From the NCBI GenBank assembly GCA_019245115.1, contig JAFARZ010000086.1, positions 1 to 35,595 on the forward strand: a stretch of 35,595 bases of DNA, read 5' to 3'. Below are positions 1 through 7,386 of this stretch, piece after piece. The position numbers and the translations under genes were made by a program. Position 1 is the stretch's first letter. Each line of letters begins with the position of its first letter. Source of the stretch: Streptosporangiaceae bacterium (GTDB lineage Bacteria; Actinomycetota; Actinomycetes; Streptosporangiales; Streptosporangiaceae). The notes below the pieces were generated by a model that saw only the letters and a program-made list of their open reading frames with translations, was not told the DNA's origin and made no database searches.

Positions 1-1670
1 TAGTCGGGCCTGGTGTAGTAGTCGGTCTGCGTCGCGTAGTCGTAGATCCGCAGGTAGCCCTGGTACTGCGGGATGTGCTGGTTGGCGTGCTCGCCGTTCA
101 GGATGTCGGTGTTGTGGATGGCCGCGTCGAACAGGTAGGTGTTGACGAAGCACTCCGCCGTGGTCAGGTCGTTCTGATTGCCGGTGATCGCGTACAACTC
201 GGCCAGGACCACCGGCATCGCGTTGTACTCGCCCCCGATATAGATCTTCCACATGCCGTCCAGCTGGGTCCTGGGCAGGTGGCCGAGCCTGCTGTACGCC
301 CAGTCGGCCATGCCCATCACGATCCACAGGGCCTGCTGGTTGCCGGTCAGCCGGTAGGCGTCGAGCAGCCCGCGCATGATCATGTGGCAGGTGTACCAGG
401 GCGCCCAGATCGTCGGGTACGTCGCGAACTGCTCGAGCTCGATGAACTGGGTCTCCGGGTAAGCGGCCAGGTATCCCACGTGGCTCGGGCCGGGCGCGCC
501 GAGACTGGTCGTGACGACCGTGGCGTTGTTGCCCTTCCCCGAGGAGTCGGCGGCCGTGTTGCCGCTGGTCTCGTCGAAGTGGTACCAGGCCACGTTGCCG
601 CCACCCGGGCTGCCGCCCGCGCTGGTGGTCAGCGACTGGATCTCCGCGGCGGACAGCGCGCGGTTGTAGATCTGGAACTCGTCCACCGAGCCGTTCAGGT
701 CGGGGTCGCCGAACTGTGACCTGCCGATCCAGTTCTTCCCGGTCGAGCCGAGGCTGGAGGGGGTCAGCGTCATGCTGGTGTTGCTGGCCACCGCGGCGCC
801 GTTCACGTACAGCGTGGCCGTGCCGCCGGACAGCGTGACCGCGAGATGGGTCCACGTCCCGGTGGACAGCTCGGTACCGTAGTTGACCTGCTGCTCACCG
901 CCCGAGCCCGATGTCGTGATCGCGAACCGGGGACCGGAACCCGCGTCCATGGTCAGGAACATGTAGCCGGTGGTGCCGGTGCCGAAGTCGAAGATCCGCG
1001 ACCACGTGATGACCTGGCCGATGTTGACCCAGCACGCGATCGTGAAGTCGGTCAGGCCGCTGAGGATGCCCGCGGGCAGCCCCACGTAATTGCCGGTACC
1101 GCTCAACTGCACGGAACCGCCGAACTTACCTGTCGCCCACTTGACCGGCGGTGGCGGCGGTGCGGGCTTGCCGACCATCGCGTTCAGCGCGTCCTGGCAC
1201 TGGCCCAGCGCCGTGACCATGTAGTCGAGCTTGTCCTTGTAGACCGTGCCGCCGCCACCCGCGTAGGCCTGGGCGAGCAGGGTCATGAAGTGACCGGTGG
1301 AGTGGCCGCGCAGGTTGCCGTCCGGGGTGTCCCATCCGCCGACCGGCTGCGCGCCGGACGGATTCGGCAACCCCGCGTTGGTACGGAAGTTGTAGAGCAT
1401 GTTGTCCGGCGGATAGTTACGCGCGAACTCCAGCATCAGGTCACGGTGCCGGGAGAACAGGCTGTCCTTCAGCGTCACCTGATTCAGCGGGAAGTCCGTC
1501 ACCACCCAGCTGGCCGGAATCGGCGGCGCCGGCGGAAACGCCTTGCCCGCGGCAGCGGTCGCGGCCGGGTTACGAACGGCCGCCTCAGCGGCCTCCCCGG
1601 CGGCCGCGAGCAAGGGCGGTACGCTGACGGCCGCCGCGCCCAGCCGGAGCGCATTTCGCCTCGAGATCAT
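1..1670 (-). CDS. Secreted GH127-family glycosidase (beta-L-arabinofuranosidase-like) with internal LamG domain, 3' end outside window
   Basis: 556 residues are visible; the C-terminus lies beyond base 1. The N-terminus MISRRNALRLG is a twin-arginine type signal followed by an Ala-rich stretch, so export by Tat is likely. Residues about 45-165 match the start of GH127 (DUF1680): FPLNQVTLKDSLF, GHSTGHFMTLLAQAYA, LDYMVTALGQCQDAL. Residues about 175-350 form a LamG/concanavalin-like domain (FTIACWVNIG, GTWTHLAVTLSGG, NGSVDEFQIYNRALS). The GH127 fold resumes at about residue 393 (HVGYLAAYPETQF, IWAPWYTCHMIMRGLLDAY, GGEYNAMPVVLAELYAITG, NGEHANQHIPQYQGY). GH127 enzymes release beta-L-arabinofuranose from plant glycans. 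The catalytic Cys/Glu centre would lie at or beyond the window edge, so activity cannot be judged. The ATG at 1670 is chosen because the Tat motif begins there. Confidence 0.9.
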   Translation of the reverse strand, partial: MISRRNALRLGAAAVSVPPLLAAAGEAAEAAVRNPAATAAAGKAFPPAPPIPASWVVTDFPLNQVTLKDSLFSRHRDLMLEFARNYPPDNMLYNFRTNAGLPNPSGAQPVGGWDTPDGNLRGHSTGHFMTLLAQAYAGGGGTVYKDKLDYMVTALGQCQDALNAMVGKPAPPPPPVKWATGKFGGSVQLSGTGNYVGLPAGILSGLTDFTIACWVNIGQVITWSRIFDFGTGTTGYMFLTMDAGSGPRFAITTSGSGGEQQVNYGTELSTGTWTHLAVTLSGGTATLYVNGAAVASNTSMTLTPSSLGSTGKNWIGRSQFGDPDLNGSVDEFQIYNRALSAAEIQSLTTSAGGSPGGGNVAWYHFDETSGNTAADSSGKGNNATVVTTSLGAPGPSHVGYLAAYPETQFIELEQFATYPTIWAPWYTCHMIMRGLLDAYRLTGNQQALWIVMGMADWAYSRLGHLPRTQLDGMWKIYIGGEYNAMPVVLAELYAITGNQNDLTTAECFVNTYLFDAAIHNTDILNGEHANQHIPQYQGYLRIYDYATQTDYYTRPD

Positions 1671-1693
1671 CTGCGAACTTTTTTCAACGTCAT

Positions 1694-1707
1694 TGTTAGC
1701 GCTCACA
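1694..1707 (-). promoter_or_regulatory. LacI-family operator candidate before the GH127 gene
   Basis: TGTTAGCGCTCACA is a 14-base near-perfect palindrome (one mismatch from TGTTAGCGCTAACA) with the central AGCGCT typical of LacI/GalR operators in actinomycetes. It lies 24-37 bases before the GH127 start and over the predicted transcription start, where a sugar-responsive repressor would block transcription. Confidence 0.7.
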
Positions 1708-1712
1708 TGCAG

Positions 1713-1741
1713 AGAATCCGACGCGTTCGCACTCTTGTCAA
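1713..1741 (-). promoter_or_regulatory. Promoter of the GH127 gene
   Basis: On the minus strand a perfect TTGACA (1741-1736) is followed after 17 bases by GATTCT (1718-1713), which keeps the conserved A2 and T6 of an actinobacterial -10 box. The expected start near 1706 falls in the LacI-type operator. The -35 box overlaps the last codons and stop of the upstream phosphatase reading frame. Confidence 0.5.
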
Positions 1742-3537
1742 GGTCTAACCTTCTCGGCTCCGAGGCCGTGAACAACTAACCCACTGGCAACAAGACTGAA
1801 CGGAACTTCCCTCCGCGCCAAGGCCAATGGGTGCGGCTCCTCCAGAGTGAGCAGCATGCCGATGGTGCCATCGGTGCCGCTCAAACCGGTCAGTAGCGCT
1901 ATAGAGCGTGCCCGATGGTGCCATCGGTGCCGCTGGCCAGGGAGCAGCACCTGTCCCTTTAAGGGAGCCACACCCTTGTCACATCCACGGGGTTGGGCGA
2001 CGGAGGGACCGCGGCGCACATCATGGCGCGACGTGCCGCTCGCGTGGGTGCGGGGCTGGGGAGGAAGCACCACGGACGTTCGTGATAAAGGGTCTAACAG
2101 CGGCGCGGGGATGCGGGTCAGTACCACGGTCACGTCGTCCTCGTAGTGGTCGGCCAGGGTCCCGATCAGCGCGTCGCAGGCGGCTTCGAGATCCTCGCAG
2201 GACGCGGACAGGACCGTCTCCAGCGCGAGTATGCCCTGGTCGAAGGCGCGGGTCCGGCTCTCCACCAGACCGTCAGTGAACAGCGCGAGCACCGCGCCGG
2301 GCGGGAGGGTGACAGCGGCCTCCCGGTAGATCTCCATGCCCAGCCCCAGCGACTCGCCGCCCGGCAGATCGAGGATTCGCGTGGTCCCGTCGGGAAACGC
2401 GAGGACGGGCGGCAGGTGACCGGCTCCCGCGATCACGCACTCCCGGCTGACCGGATCGATGACCGCGTAGGCACAGGTGGCCAGCACGAGGTTCGGCAGC
2501 GTCGCGGCCAGACGGTTCAGCCGCTCCAGCAACTCCGCTGGCGGCAGATCCAGATCGGCCAGGGCGTGGGCCGCCGCACGCAATTGCGCCATCACCGCGG
2601 CGGCTTCGGGGCCGTGGCCCATGACATCGCCCACGACGAGCCCGGTCCGGTCGCGCGGCAGCGGGATGACGTCGTACCAGTCGCCCCCGATGAGCTGCCG
2701 GTCGGCCGGCAGGCAGCGCCAGGCCATTTCCAGTCGCGATGGCGCGGCCGGTTCGGCGGCCAGCAGGCCACGCTGCAAGGCGTCCGCGATGGTCCGCTGC
2801 TTGAGCAAGGTCAGCGCGCCCACGATCGTCGTGCCGGCGCGGGCGACCAGGGTGGCCGCCGCCGTGGCGTCGCTGCCGGCGAACGCGAGCTTTCCCGGTT
2901 CCCGGGCCAGCCCGATGAACCCGATGACGGTGTCGTGAACGATCATGGGCAGCGCGAGGAACGACGTGTAGCGGGCCAGCATTGTCTTGCCGTCGCTGCG
3001 AACCTGGTCCAGGGTGGCGCCGTCAAGCTGTTCGTAGACAACCGGGAGGCCGCTGTGCACGCAGCGGCCCAGCGGCGAGTCCTCAGCGAACGCGATCACT
3101 TCCCCCGGCGGGAAGGCCGTGTCGGTGTTCTGCTGGCCAGTCGAGGAGAAGCCGCTTCCAAGACGACGGGCCAGCACCACGCCGCCGGCCTGGTGGGCCA
3201 CTGGTTCACCACGGAACAGCCGTTCCAGGACGAACACGCTCGTCGCGTCGGCGAAACCCGGCACGGTCGCGTTCAGCACCTGTCTCGCGATCTCGGGCAG
3301 GTCGAAACCGGCCCCCAGCAGCAGTCCCAGCTCGCCTCGCGGCGCCGGGCCGGCTGACGTTGAGCCACGCGGCCCTGAGCCACGCGGCCCGGAACCAGGC
3401 GGCCCGGAACCAGGCGGTGCTGAGCCGGCCGGTGCCGCGCGGACTGATGCCGCGCCGGCCGGTGCTGAGCCGATCGGACTGCCCGGAGCGCCCGCCTCAT
3501 CCGTCACCAGTACTCGGCCTCCGGGTTGCCCTGCCAC
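1738..3537 (-). CDS. GAF-SpoIIE (PP2C-type) serine/threonine phosphatase with abnormal C-terminal tail
   Basis: 599 aa from a GTG start. Residues 1-68 are low-complexity Pro/Gly/Ala with repeated SGPxG units, encoded by 15-base tandem repeats at about 3361-3430. Residues about 75-245 are a GAF sensor domain. Residues about 265-476 are a SpoIIE/PP2C phosphatase with the metal-binding acidic residues in place: GGDWYD (D286, D289), VVGDVMGHG (D304), LFTDGL (D422), EDDVTVV (D467, D468). Such proteins usually dephosphorylate anti-anti-sigma factors and switch stress sigma factors. Homologous sequence ends near VVLTRIPA (about 477). The last 122 residues are basic, show no family resemblance, and are encoded by DNA containing a doubled 23-base palindromic repeat and a piece of a dispersed repeat. 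The original stop was probably lost, or the tail is read-through of the promoter region of the next gene. Confidence 0.88.
   Translation of the reverse strand: MAGQPGGRVLVTDEAGAPGSPIGSAPAGAASVRAAPAGSAPPGSGPPGSGPRGSGPRGSTSAGPAPRGELGLLLGAGFDLPEIARQVLNATVPGFADATSVFVLERLFRGEPVAHQAGGVVLARRLGSGFSSTGQQNTDTAFPPGEVIAFAEDSPLGRCVHSGLPVVYEQLDGATLDQVRSDGKTMLARYTSFLALPMIVHDTVIGFIGLAREPGKLAFAGSDATAAATLVARAGTTIVGALTLLKQRTIADALQRGLLAAEPAAPSRLEMAWRCLPADRQLIGGDWYDVIPLPRDRTGLVVGDVMGHGPEAAAVMAQLRAAAHALADLDLPPAELLERLNRLAATLPNLVLATCAYAVIDPVSRECVIAGAGHLPPVLAFPDGTTRILDLPGGESLGLGMEIYREAAVTLPPGAVLALFTDGLVESRTRAFDQGILALETVLSASCEDLEAACDALIGTLADHYEDDVTVVLTRIPAPLLDPLSRTSVVLPPQPRTHASGTSRHDVRRGPSVAQPRGCDKGVAPLKGQVLLPGQRHRWHHRARSIALLTGLSGTDGTIGMLLTLEEPHPLALARREVPFSLVASGLVVHGLGAEKVRP
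1807..1825. repeat. Fragment of the dispersed repeat found at 30.6 and 33.9-34.1 kb
   Basis: Nineteen bases (TTCCCTCCGCGCCAAGGCC) match one end of the repeat copies at 33866, with a single difference. It lies in the unusual 3' tail of the phosphatase gene. One short match could be chance, but the position in atypical sequence favours a truncated copy. Confidence 0.45.
1859..1934. repeat. Two identical 23-bp palindromic repeats, 53 bp apart
   Basis: The 23 bases at 1859-1881 recur without change at 1912-1934. Each copy contains the perfect inverted repeat CCGATGG-TG-CCATCGG. The 53-base period is about five helical turns, so both would face the same side of the DNA. They lie 118-198 bases upstream of the GH127 -35 box. 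A further odd palindrome, TCCCTT-T-AAGGGA, is at 1954-1966. They could be activator or repressor sites, or a dispersed element. Confidence 0.75.
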
Positions 3538-3864
3538 AGCGGACGATTCCGGCCAAGGGCGGCAAATGCCGCCTAAGATGCCACACCGCCTCTAAACCAG
3601 TTAAGGCTACCCTAACCGTCGGTGCAAATGCGGTCTACATCCTGCCACGAACGGGCGCCGAGGGAACGCCACCGAGAGACGAACGAGGGTCCAGCGAGCG
3701 GCCGGGCGGCCGGACCGTCCTCATTCAGCGACCGCATAGGGAAGGCTTACAGCCTGATAACGGCACCGGGACGACCCTGGCCAGGGAGGGGTGCGGTGGC
3801 AGTTACTTGAATGAAAGTCTGTGGCAGCCGTGCCAGAGTCTCTCTGTTCGGGAGGGGCGAAAAC
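3538..3864. other. Divergent intergenic region with one operator-like palindrome
   Basis: 327 bases between the phosphatase (leftward) and the subtilisin-like gene (rightward); I see no gene here. At 3600-3616 there is GTTAAGG-CTA-CCCTAAC, an inverted repeat with 6 of 7 arm pairs matching, 63 bases before the phosphatase start. It loosely recalls DtxR/IdeR boxes but does not fit the consensus spacing. A clear ribosome binding site, GGAGGGG, is at 3851-3857, seven bases before the ATG at 3865. Confidence 0.4.
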
Positions 3865-5457
3865 ATGATCAGGCGGATGCTGGCGGCAGCTGGGGTGGCG
3901 GTCGTGGTGTCCGGGATAGCGGTCTCGTCAGTCTGGGCCGCACCCACCGGGCGAGCCGCACCCACCGGGCGAGCCGAAACCGCACTACTCCCCCGCGCCG
4001 GCCAGTGGTGGTTCACCAGCTGGAAGATACTGCCCAAGGTCTGGCCGCTGTCGCAGGGCGCAGGCGTCAGCGTGGCGGTACTCGACACCGGGGTGCAGGC
4101 CAGCGTGCCTGACCTGCGCGGCGCGGTCGTGCCCGGCGGCGACGTCACGGGCCACCGGACCAACGGCGAGACCGACTTCAACACCGACGGCGACGGTCAC
4201 GGGACCATGATGTCGGTCCTCATCGCCGGGCAGGGCAACGGTACCGGCGGCACCGGAATGGCCGGCGTCGCCCCGAGGGCCAAGATCCTGCCGGTCGTGG
4301 TCAATGCCGGTACGACCGACGTGACCGCCGATCCCGGCGCGATGGCGGCGGGCATCATCTACGCGGCGAACCACGGCGCGAAGGTCATCGATGTCTCGCA
4401 GGAACATCCGGCCGCCTCCGCGGCGGGGTGCGACGCGGCGGAGCAGGCGGCCGTGGCCTACGCGCTGGCTCGCGACATCGTGGTCATCGCGGCCGCGGGT
4501 GACAGCAACCTGATCGGCGCCGCGCCGTCCGAGCCCGCCTCATGCGCGGGGGTGCTCGCGGTGGGTTCCGTGCAGCCCAACCGGGCACTGTGGCCCGGCG
4601 ACACGCGCCAGCCATACATCACCGTGGTGAACCCGGGCGCTGACCTGGTCACGTCGGGCCGCGACGGACGGCTGGTGGCCAACGTGAGCGGCACGCGGGC
4701 CGCGAGCGCGCTGGCGGCCGGCGCGGTGGCGCTGATCAGATCGCGATACCCCGCGTTGCGGTGGTACCAGGTGGTCCAGCGGCTGACCGGCACGGCGCTG
4801 CGGGCCGGCGGGGCGGTGCCCAACGACTCGTTCGGGTACGGGATCTTCCGGCTGAGCCAGGCGGTGAACGCGACCGCCTTCCCGGTGGCGGCCGGTGCGC
4901 CCGATCCGGTATACGCGAAATTCCGGGCCTGGCTGGCCACCGCGGCGGGGCGGTCGGTCTCCTGGCAGTTCACCAAGCCGCAGACGCCGCCGCGGACCGC
5001 GAAGCCGTCCGGGCCGGGCGGATCCGCTCTCCCCGTCCTCGTCGCGATCATCGCCCTGCTGGCCGCGGCGGGCGCGGGTGTGCTGGCGTATCGAGCACGC
5101 GCGACGAGTACCGCGACGGCGGCCGCCGCGGCGGCGCGGGGCCGCCATGTCTCCCGCGGGCCAGGGTGGAATGCCCCACGGCGCCCCCGGGGAGAGGAGT
5201 CCGAGGCCACCTTCCCCGACCTGCTGGCCCGCGAAGACATGTCTGTCCTGCTGGCCGAACCCGACCAGTTCCCCTACGACGATCAGGCCGGTGAGTACCT
5301 GCCGCTCGGCGACACCACGTCGTACCGGATCCCGCCGTACAGCCCCACTCCAGGAGACGGCTCCCTCGCACCGGATCGCGCCGACCCGCGTATCTTAACG
5401 GGCATGAATGCTCCCGGTGACGGTGACGGTGACGACCAGGCCTGCTGCTCGTCCTGA
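3865..5457 (+). CDS. Mycosin-like S8 subtilisin homologue lacking the catalytic serine (probable pseudoprotease)
   Basis: 530 aa. The ATG at 3865 is chosen over the upstream ATG at 3811 because GGAGGGG precedes it and a signal peptide starts there (MIRRMLAAAG, cut near SVWA-AP). A subtilisin fold spans about residues 55-335, a transmembrane helix 389-409 (LPVLVAIIALLAAAGAGVL), and a cytoplasmic acidic, Pro-rich tail of about 120 residues follows, as a membrane-anchored mycosin. Asp74 (AVLDTG) and His112 (GDGHGT) are present. The serine motif GTSxAA reads G-T-R-A-A, so the nucleophile position is Arg278, and the oxyanion-hole Asn position (AAAGN) is Asp213. Proteolysis is therefore unlikely; a binding, scaffold or decoy role is inferred. 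No ESX/type VII genes are nearby. Confidence 0.85.
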   Translation: MIRRMLAAAGVAVVVSGIAVSSVWAAPTGRAAPTGRAETALLPRAGQWWFTSWKILPKVWPLSQGAGVSVAVLDTGVQASVPDLRGAVVPGGDVTGHRTNGETDFNTDGDGHGTMMSVLIAGQGNGTGGTGMAGVAPRAKILPVVVNAGTTDVTADPGAMAAGIIYAANHGAKVIDVSQEHPAASAAGCDAAEQAAVAYALARDIVVIAAAGDSNLIGAAPSEPASCAGVLAVGSVQPNRALWPGDTRQPYITVVNPGADLVTSGRDGRLVANVSGTRAASALAAGAVALIRSRYPALRWYQVVQRLTGTALRAGGAVPNDSFGYGIFRLSQAVNATAFPVAAGAPDPVYAKFRAWLATAAGRSVSWQFTKPQTPPRTAKPSGPGGSALPVLVAIIALLAAAGAGVLAYRARATSTATAAAAAARGRHVSRGPGWNAPRRPRGEESEATFPDLLAREDMSVLLAEPDQFPYDDQAGEYLPLGDTTSYRIPPYSPTPGDGSLAPDRADPRILTGMNAPGDGDGDDQACCSS

Positions 5458-5676
5458 CCCGCCGGCGGCCGGCCTCTGATCCCTCCATAGCGGTCTTCGG
5501 CGACCAGGCGCTGCTGACCCACTGGCTTGAGCACACGCCGTTCTGACGGTAACCCGGCGTGTTTCCGGCAGAACCGCTCAAAACCCTTTACGACGAACGG
5601 CGGTGGTTTCTCCGCCACCCGGCCCGTAAGGTCGTGCGCAGGAGTTTTCCGGCACGCGACAAAACGAGGGGCACCG

Positions 5677-6567
5677 ATGACCGGGATTGACAATGGGCTG
5701 GCCAGGCGGATGTGGCATCAGCTCGAGCCGCTGCACGCCGTCTTCTACTACGCGCCTGACGTGTTCGCCGAAGCCGCCGCGCTCGGCTACGCGGTGGACA
5801 CTCGCTGGCCGAGTTACTTCGCCTGGCGGGCGGCGCCGCTCGGCCCGGCGGGTCCGCGGCAGGTGACCGCGGTGTGCTACAGCTTCAGCCCGCGCATGGT
5901 GGCCGGACACGTACCCGCCGCGTGGGCGGTGGCCGGACCGGAAAAGCTGCTGGCCGCCCGGATGCGCGCGGTGGACCGGATGTGGCGGACGCTGGCCGGG
6001 GACCGGCTCGGCGACCCCGGGCTGGCGGAGGCCGCGCGACTGGCCCGTGAAGCGGCGCTGGCCGCGAACACCGCGGGACGCCCGCTCGCCGCGGCGAACG
6101 CCGACCTGCCGTGGCCGGATGAACCACATCTGGTGCTGTGGCAGGCGGCGACCGTGCTCCGGGAGCACCGCGGCGACGGACATGTCGCGGCACTGCTCAC
6201 CGCGGGCCTGGATCCGTGTGAAGCACTGGTGTCCTTCGCCGGGATCGGCGCCGCACCCGCGGAGACGTTCGCCAGCCGCGGCTGGACCGACGCGGAGTGG
6301 ACGGCGGCCAGGGACCGGCTGGCGTCTCGCGGCTGGATCGACGCCGACGGCAACGCCACCGACCGGGGCCGGGACGGCCGGGACGAAATCGAATGGCGCA
6401 CCGACCGGCTGGCCGACGAGCCGTGGCAGGCGCTCGGCGCGGACCGGGCGCAGCGGCTGGCGGAGCTTACCCTGCCGCTCCTCAGCGCTGCCCTGTCCGC
6501 CGGGCTGTTTCCCGAGCAGACCACGCTGGGCATCAGGAACGTGGCGCCCCCGGCTCCCCGGCCGTAG
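5677..6567 (+). CDS. SCO6745 family protein
   Basis: 296 aa. It opens MTGIDNGLARRMWHQLEPLHAV, followed by FYYAPDVFAEAAALGY, the recognisable beginning of the actinobacterial SCO6745 (SalK-like) family, whose biochemical role is not established. The C-terminal half (FASRGWTDAEWTAARDRLASRG) resembles a winged-helix segment. The reading frame is open further upstream, but the ATG at 5677 follows CGAGGGGCACCG, a plausible ribosome binding site, and fits the family start. It converges with the acetyltransferase gene, only 8 bases apart. Confidence 0.8.
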   Translation: MTGIDNGLARRMWHQLEPLHAVFYYAPDVFAEAAALGYAVDTRWPSYFAWRAAPLGPAGPRQVTAVCYSFSPRMVAGHVPAAWAVAGPEKLLAARMRAVDRMWRTLAGDRLGDPGLAEAARLAREAALAANTAGRPLAAANADLPWPDEPHLVLWQAATVLREHRGDGHVAALLTAGLDPCEALVSFAGIGAAPAETFASRGWTDAEWTAARDRLASRGWIDADGNATDRGRDGRDEIEWRTDRLADEPWQALGADRAQRLAELTLPLLSAALSAGLFPEQTTLGIRNVAPPAPRP

Positions 6568-6579
6568 CCGTCCGGCTAC
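6564..6579. terminator. Short hairpin between convergent genes
   Basis: GTAGCCG-TC-CGGCTAC, a perfect 7-base inverted repeat, spans the stop codons of both converging genes. There is no T-run. It is a candidate bidirectional terminator or RNA-stabilising hairpin. Confidence 0.4.
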
Positions 6580-7133
6580 CGCGGGATCTCCCCGCCGCTC
6601 GTCGGTACCCAGAACCTCAGCTTGCCCTGCCGTTCGTCGTCCAGCACGCCGCCATTCGCCTCGATCACCCGCCGGGAGGCCAGGTTGGGCACGTCGCAGG
6701 TGATCAAGGCCGGGTCGATGCCCATGGCGTGAGCCCGCGTCAGCGCGGCCCGGAGCATGGCGGTGGCATGGCCCTGGCGGCGTGCGGCGGGACGGACGTC
6801 GTAGCCGATGTGGCCGCCGTTCTCGCGCAGCCGGTCGTTGAGCCGGTGACGCAAGGTGATCCGGCCCAGGTAGTCCCGGCCGTCCACCCACCACCAGGTG
6901 GTGCTGGGAACCCGCCCGGCTGGCCGGGGCGTCTCCTCCTCAGACTGCGCCAGCAGAGCCGCGACAAAGGCGGCGAAACCCTCGGGCGTGTCCCAGCGCG
7001 CCCGCCATTCCCGGATCTCCGTCCCGATCATCGATTCGTCGTCCGCCCCGCCGCGGCCCTCGCTCATGAACTCCTTCATCGCGACGAGGAAGGACTCGGC
7101 CACCGCGACCGTGGGTCGGCTCAGCTCCGGCAT
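6576..7133 (-). CDS. GNAT-family N-acetyltransferase
   Basis: 185 aa. The core shows the GNAT motif A acetyl-CoA site, GYDVRPAARRQGHATAMLR (Q/RxxGxA), followed by ALITCDVPNLASRRVIEANGG, the asparagine-containing motif of the RimJ/RimL type. The N-terminal part (SRPTVAVAESFLVAMKEF) is typical of a common actinobacterial subgroup with unknown substrates. A TTG twelve bases upstream would add four residues, but the ATG at 7133 gives the usual family start. Stand-alone on the minus strand; substrate cannot be told from the sequence. Confidence 0.8.
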   Translation of the reverse strand: MPELSRPTVAVAESFLVAMKEFMSEGRGGADDESMIGTEIREWRARWDTPEGFAAFVAALLAQSEEETPRPAGRVPSTTWWWVDGRDYLGRITLRHRLNDRLRENGGHIGYDVRPAARRQGHATAMLRAALTRAHAMGIDPALITCDVPNLASRRVIEANGGVLDDERQGKLRFWVPTSGGEIPR

Positions 7134-7386
7134 TCCCCCAGTCAACTAACGACAGCCGCGGCGGCGCAAACTCATTTACGTTCGCGGGCCCCCGGGAGGA
7201 CGCGGGACGCCCGGCTGCCGGGGCTCTTGACGGGCGGGCGCGGAAGGCGTTGGGTGACGGCAGGACCCGGCGGCCCAGCGGCCCAGCGGCAGGGCGGTCG
7301 CGCGGGGAGCAGGCACGCCGGCGTTCGCTCCGATATCGGATCCCGGCGTGCGGTTAGTGCTCCTCCCCGCAGAGGTGGTGACTGTA

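Noticed and set aside
75..1748. Long plus-strand open frames opposite the GH127 gene
   Set aside because: They are Arg/Val/Gly-rich translations without family likeness; the minus strand carries a continuous GH127-LamG protein with a Tat signal.
5442..5533. Frame after the subtilisin-like gene reading FGDQALLTHWLEHTPF, protein-like
   Set aside because: It is about 33 codons with no start codon or ribosome binding site, and I cannot tie it to a family. It may be an old C-terminal fragment, but support is too weak for a feature.
5527..5676. Upstream 50-codon extension of the SCO6745-family protein
   Set aside because: No family resemblance; the ATG at 5677 has a ribosome binding site and matches the usual beginning.
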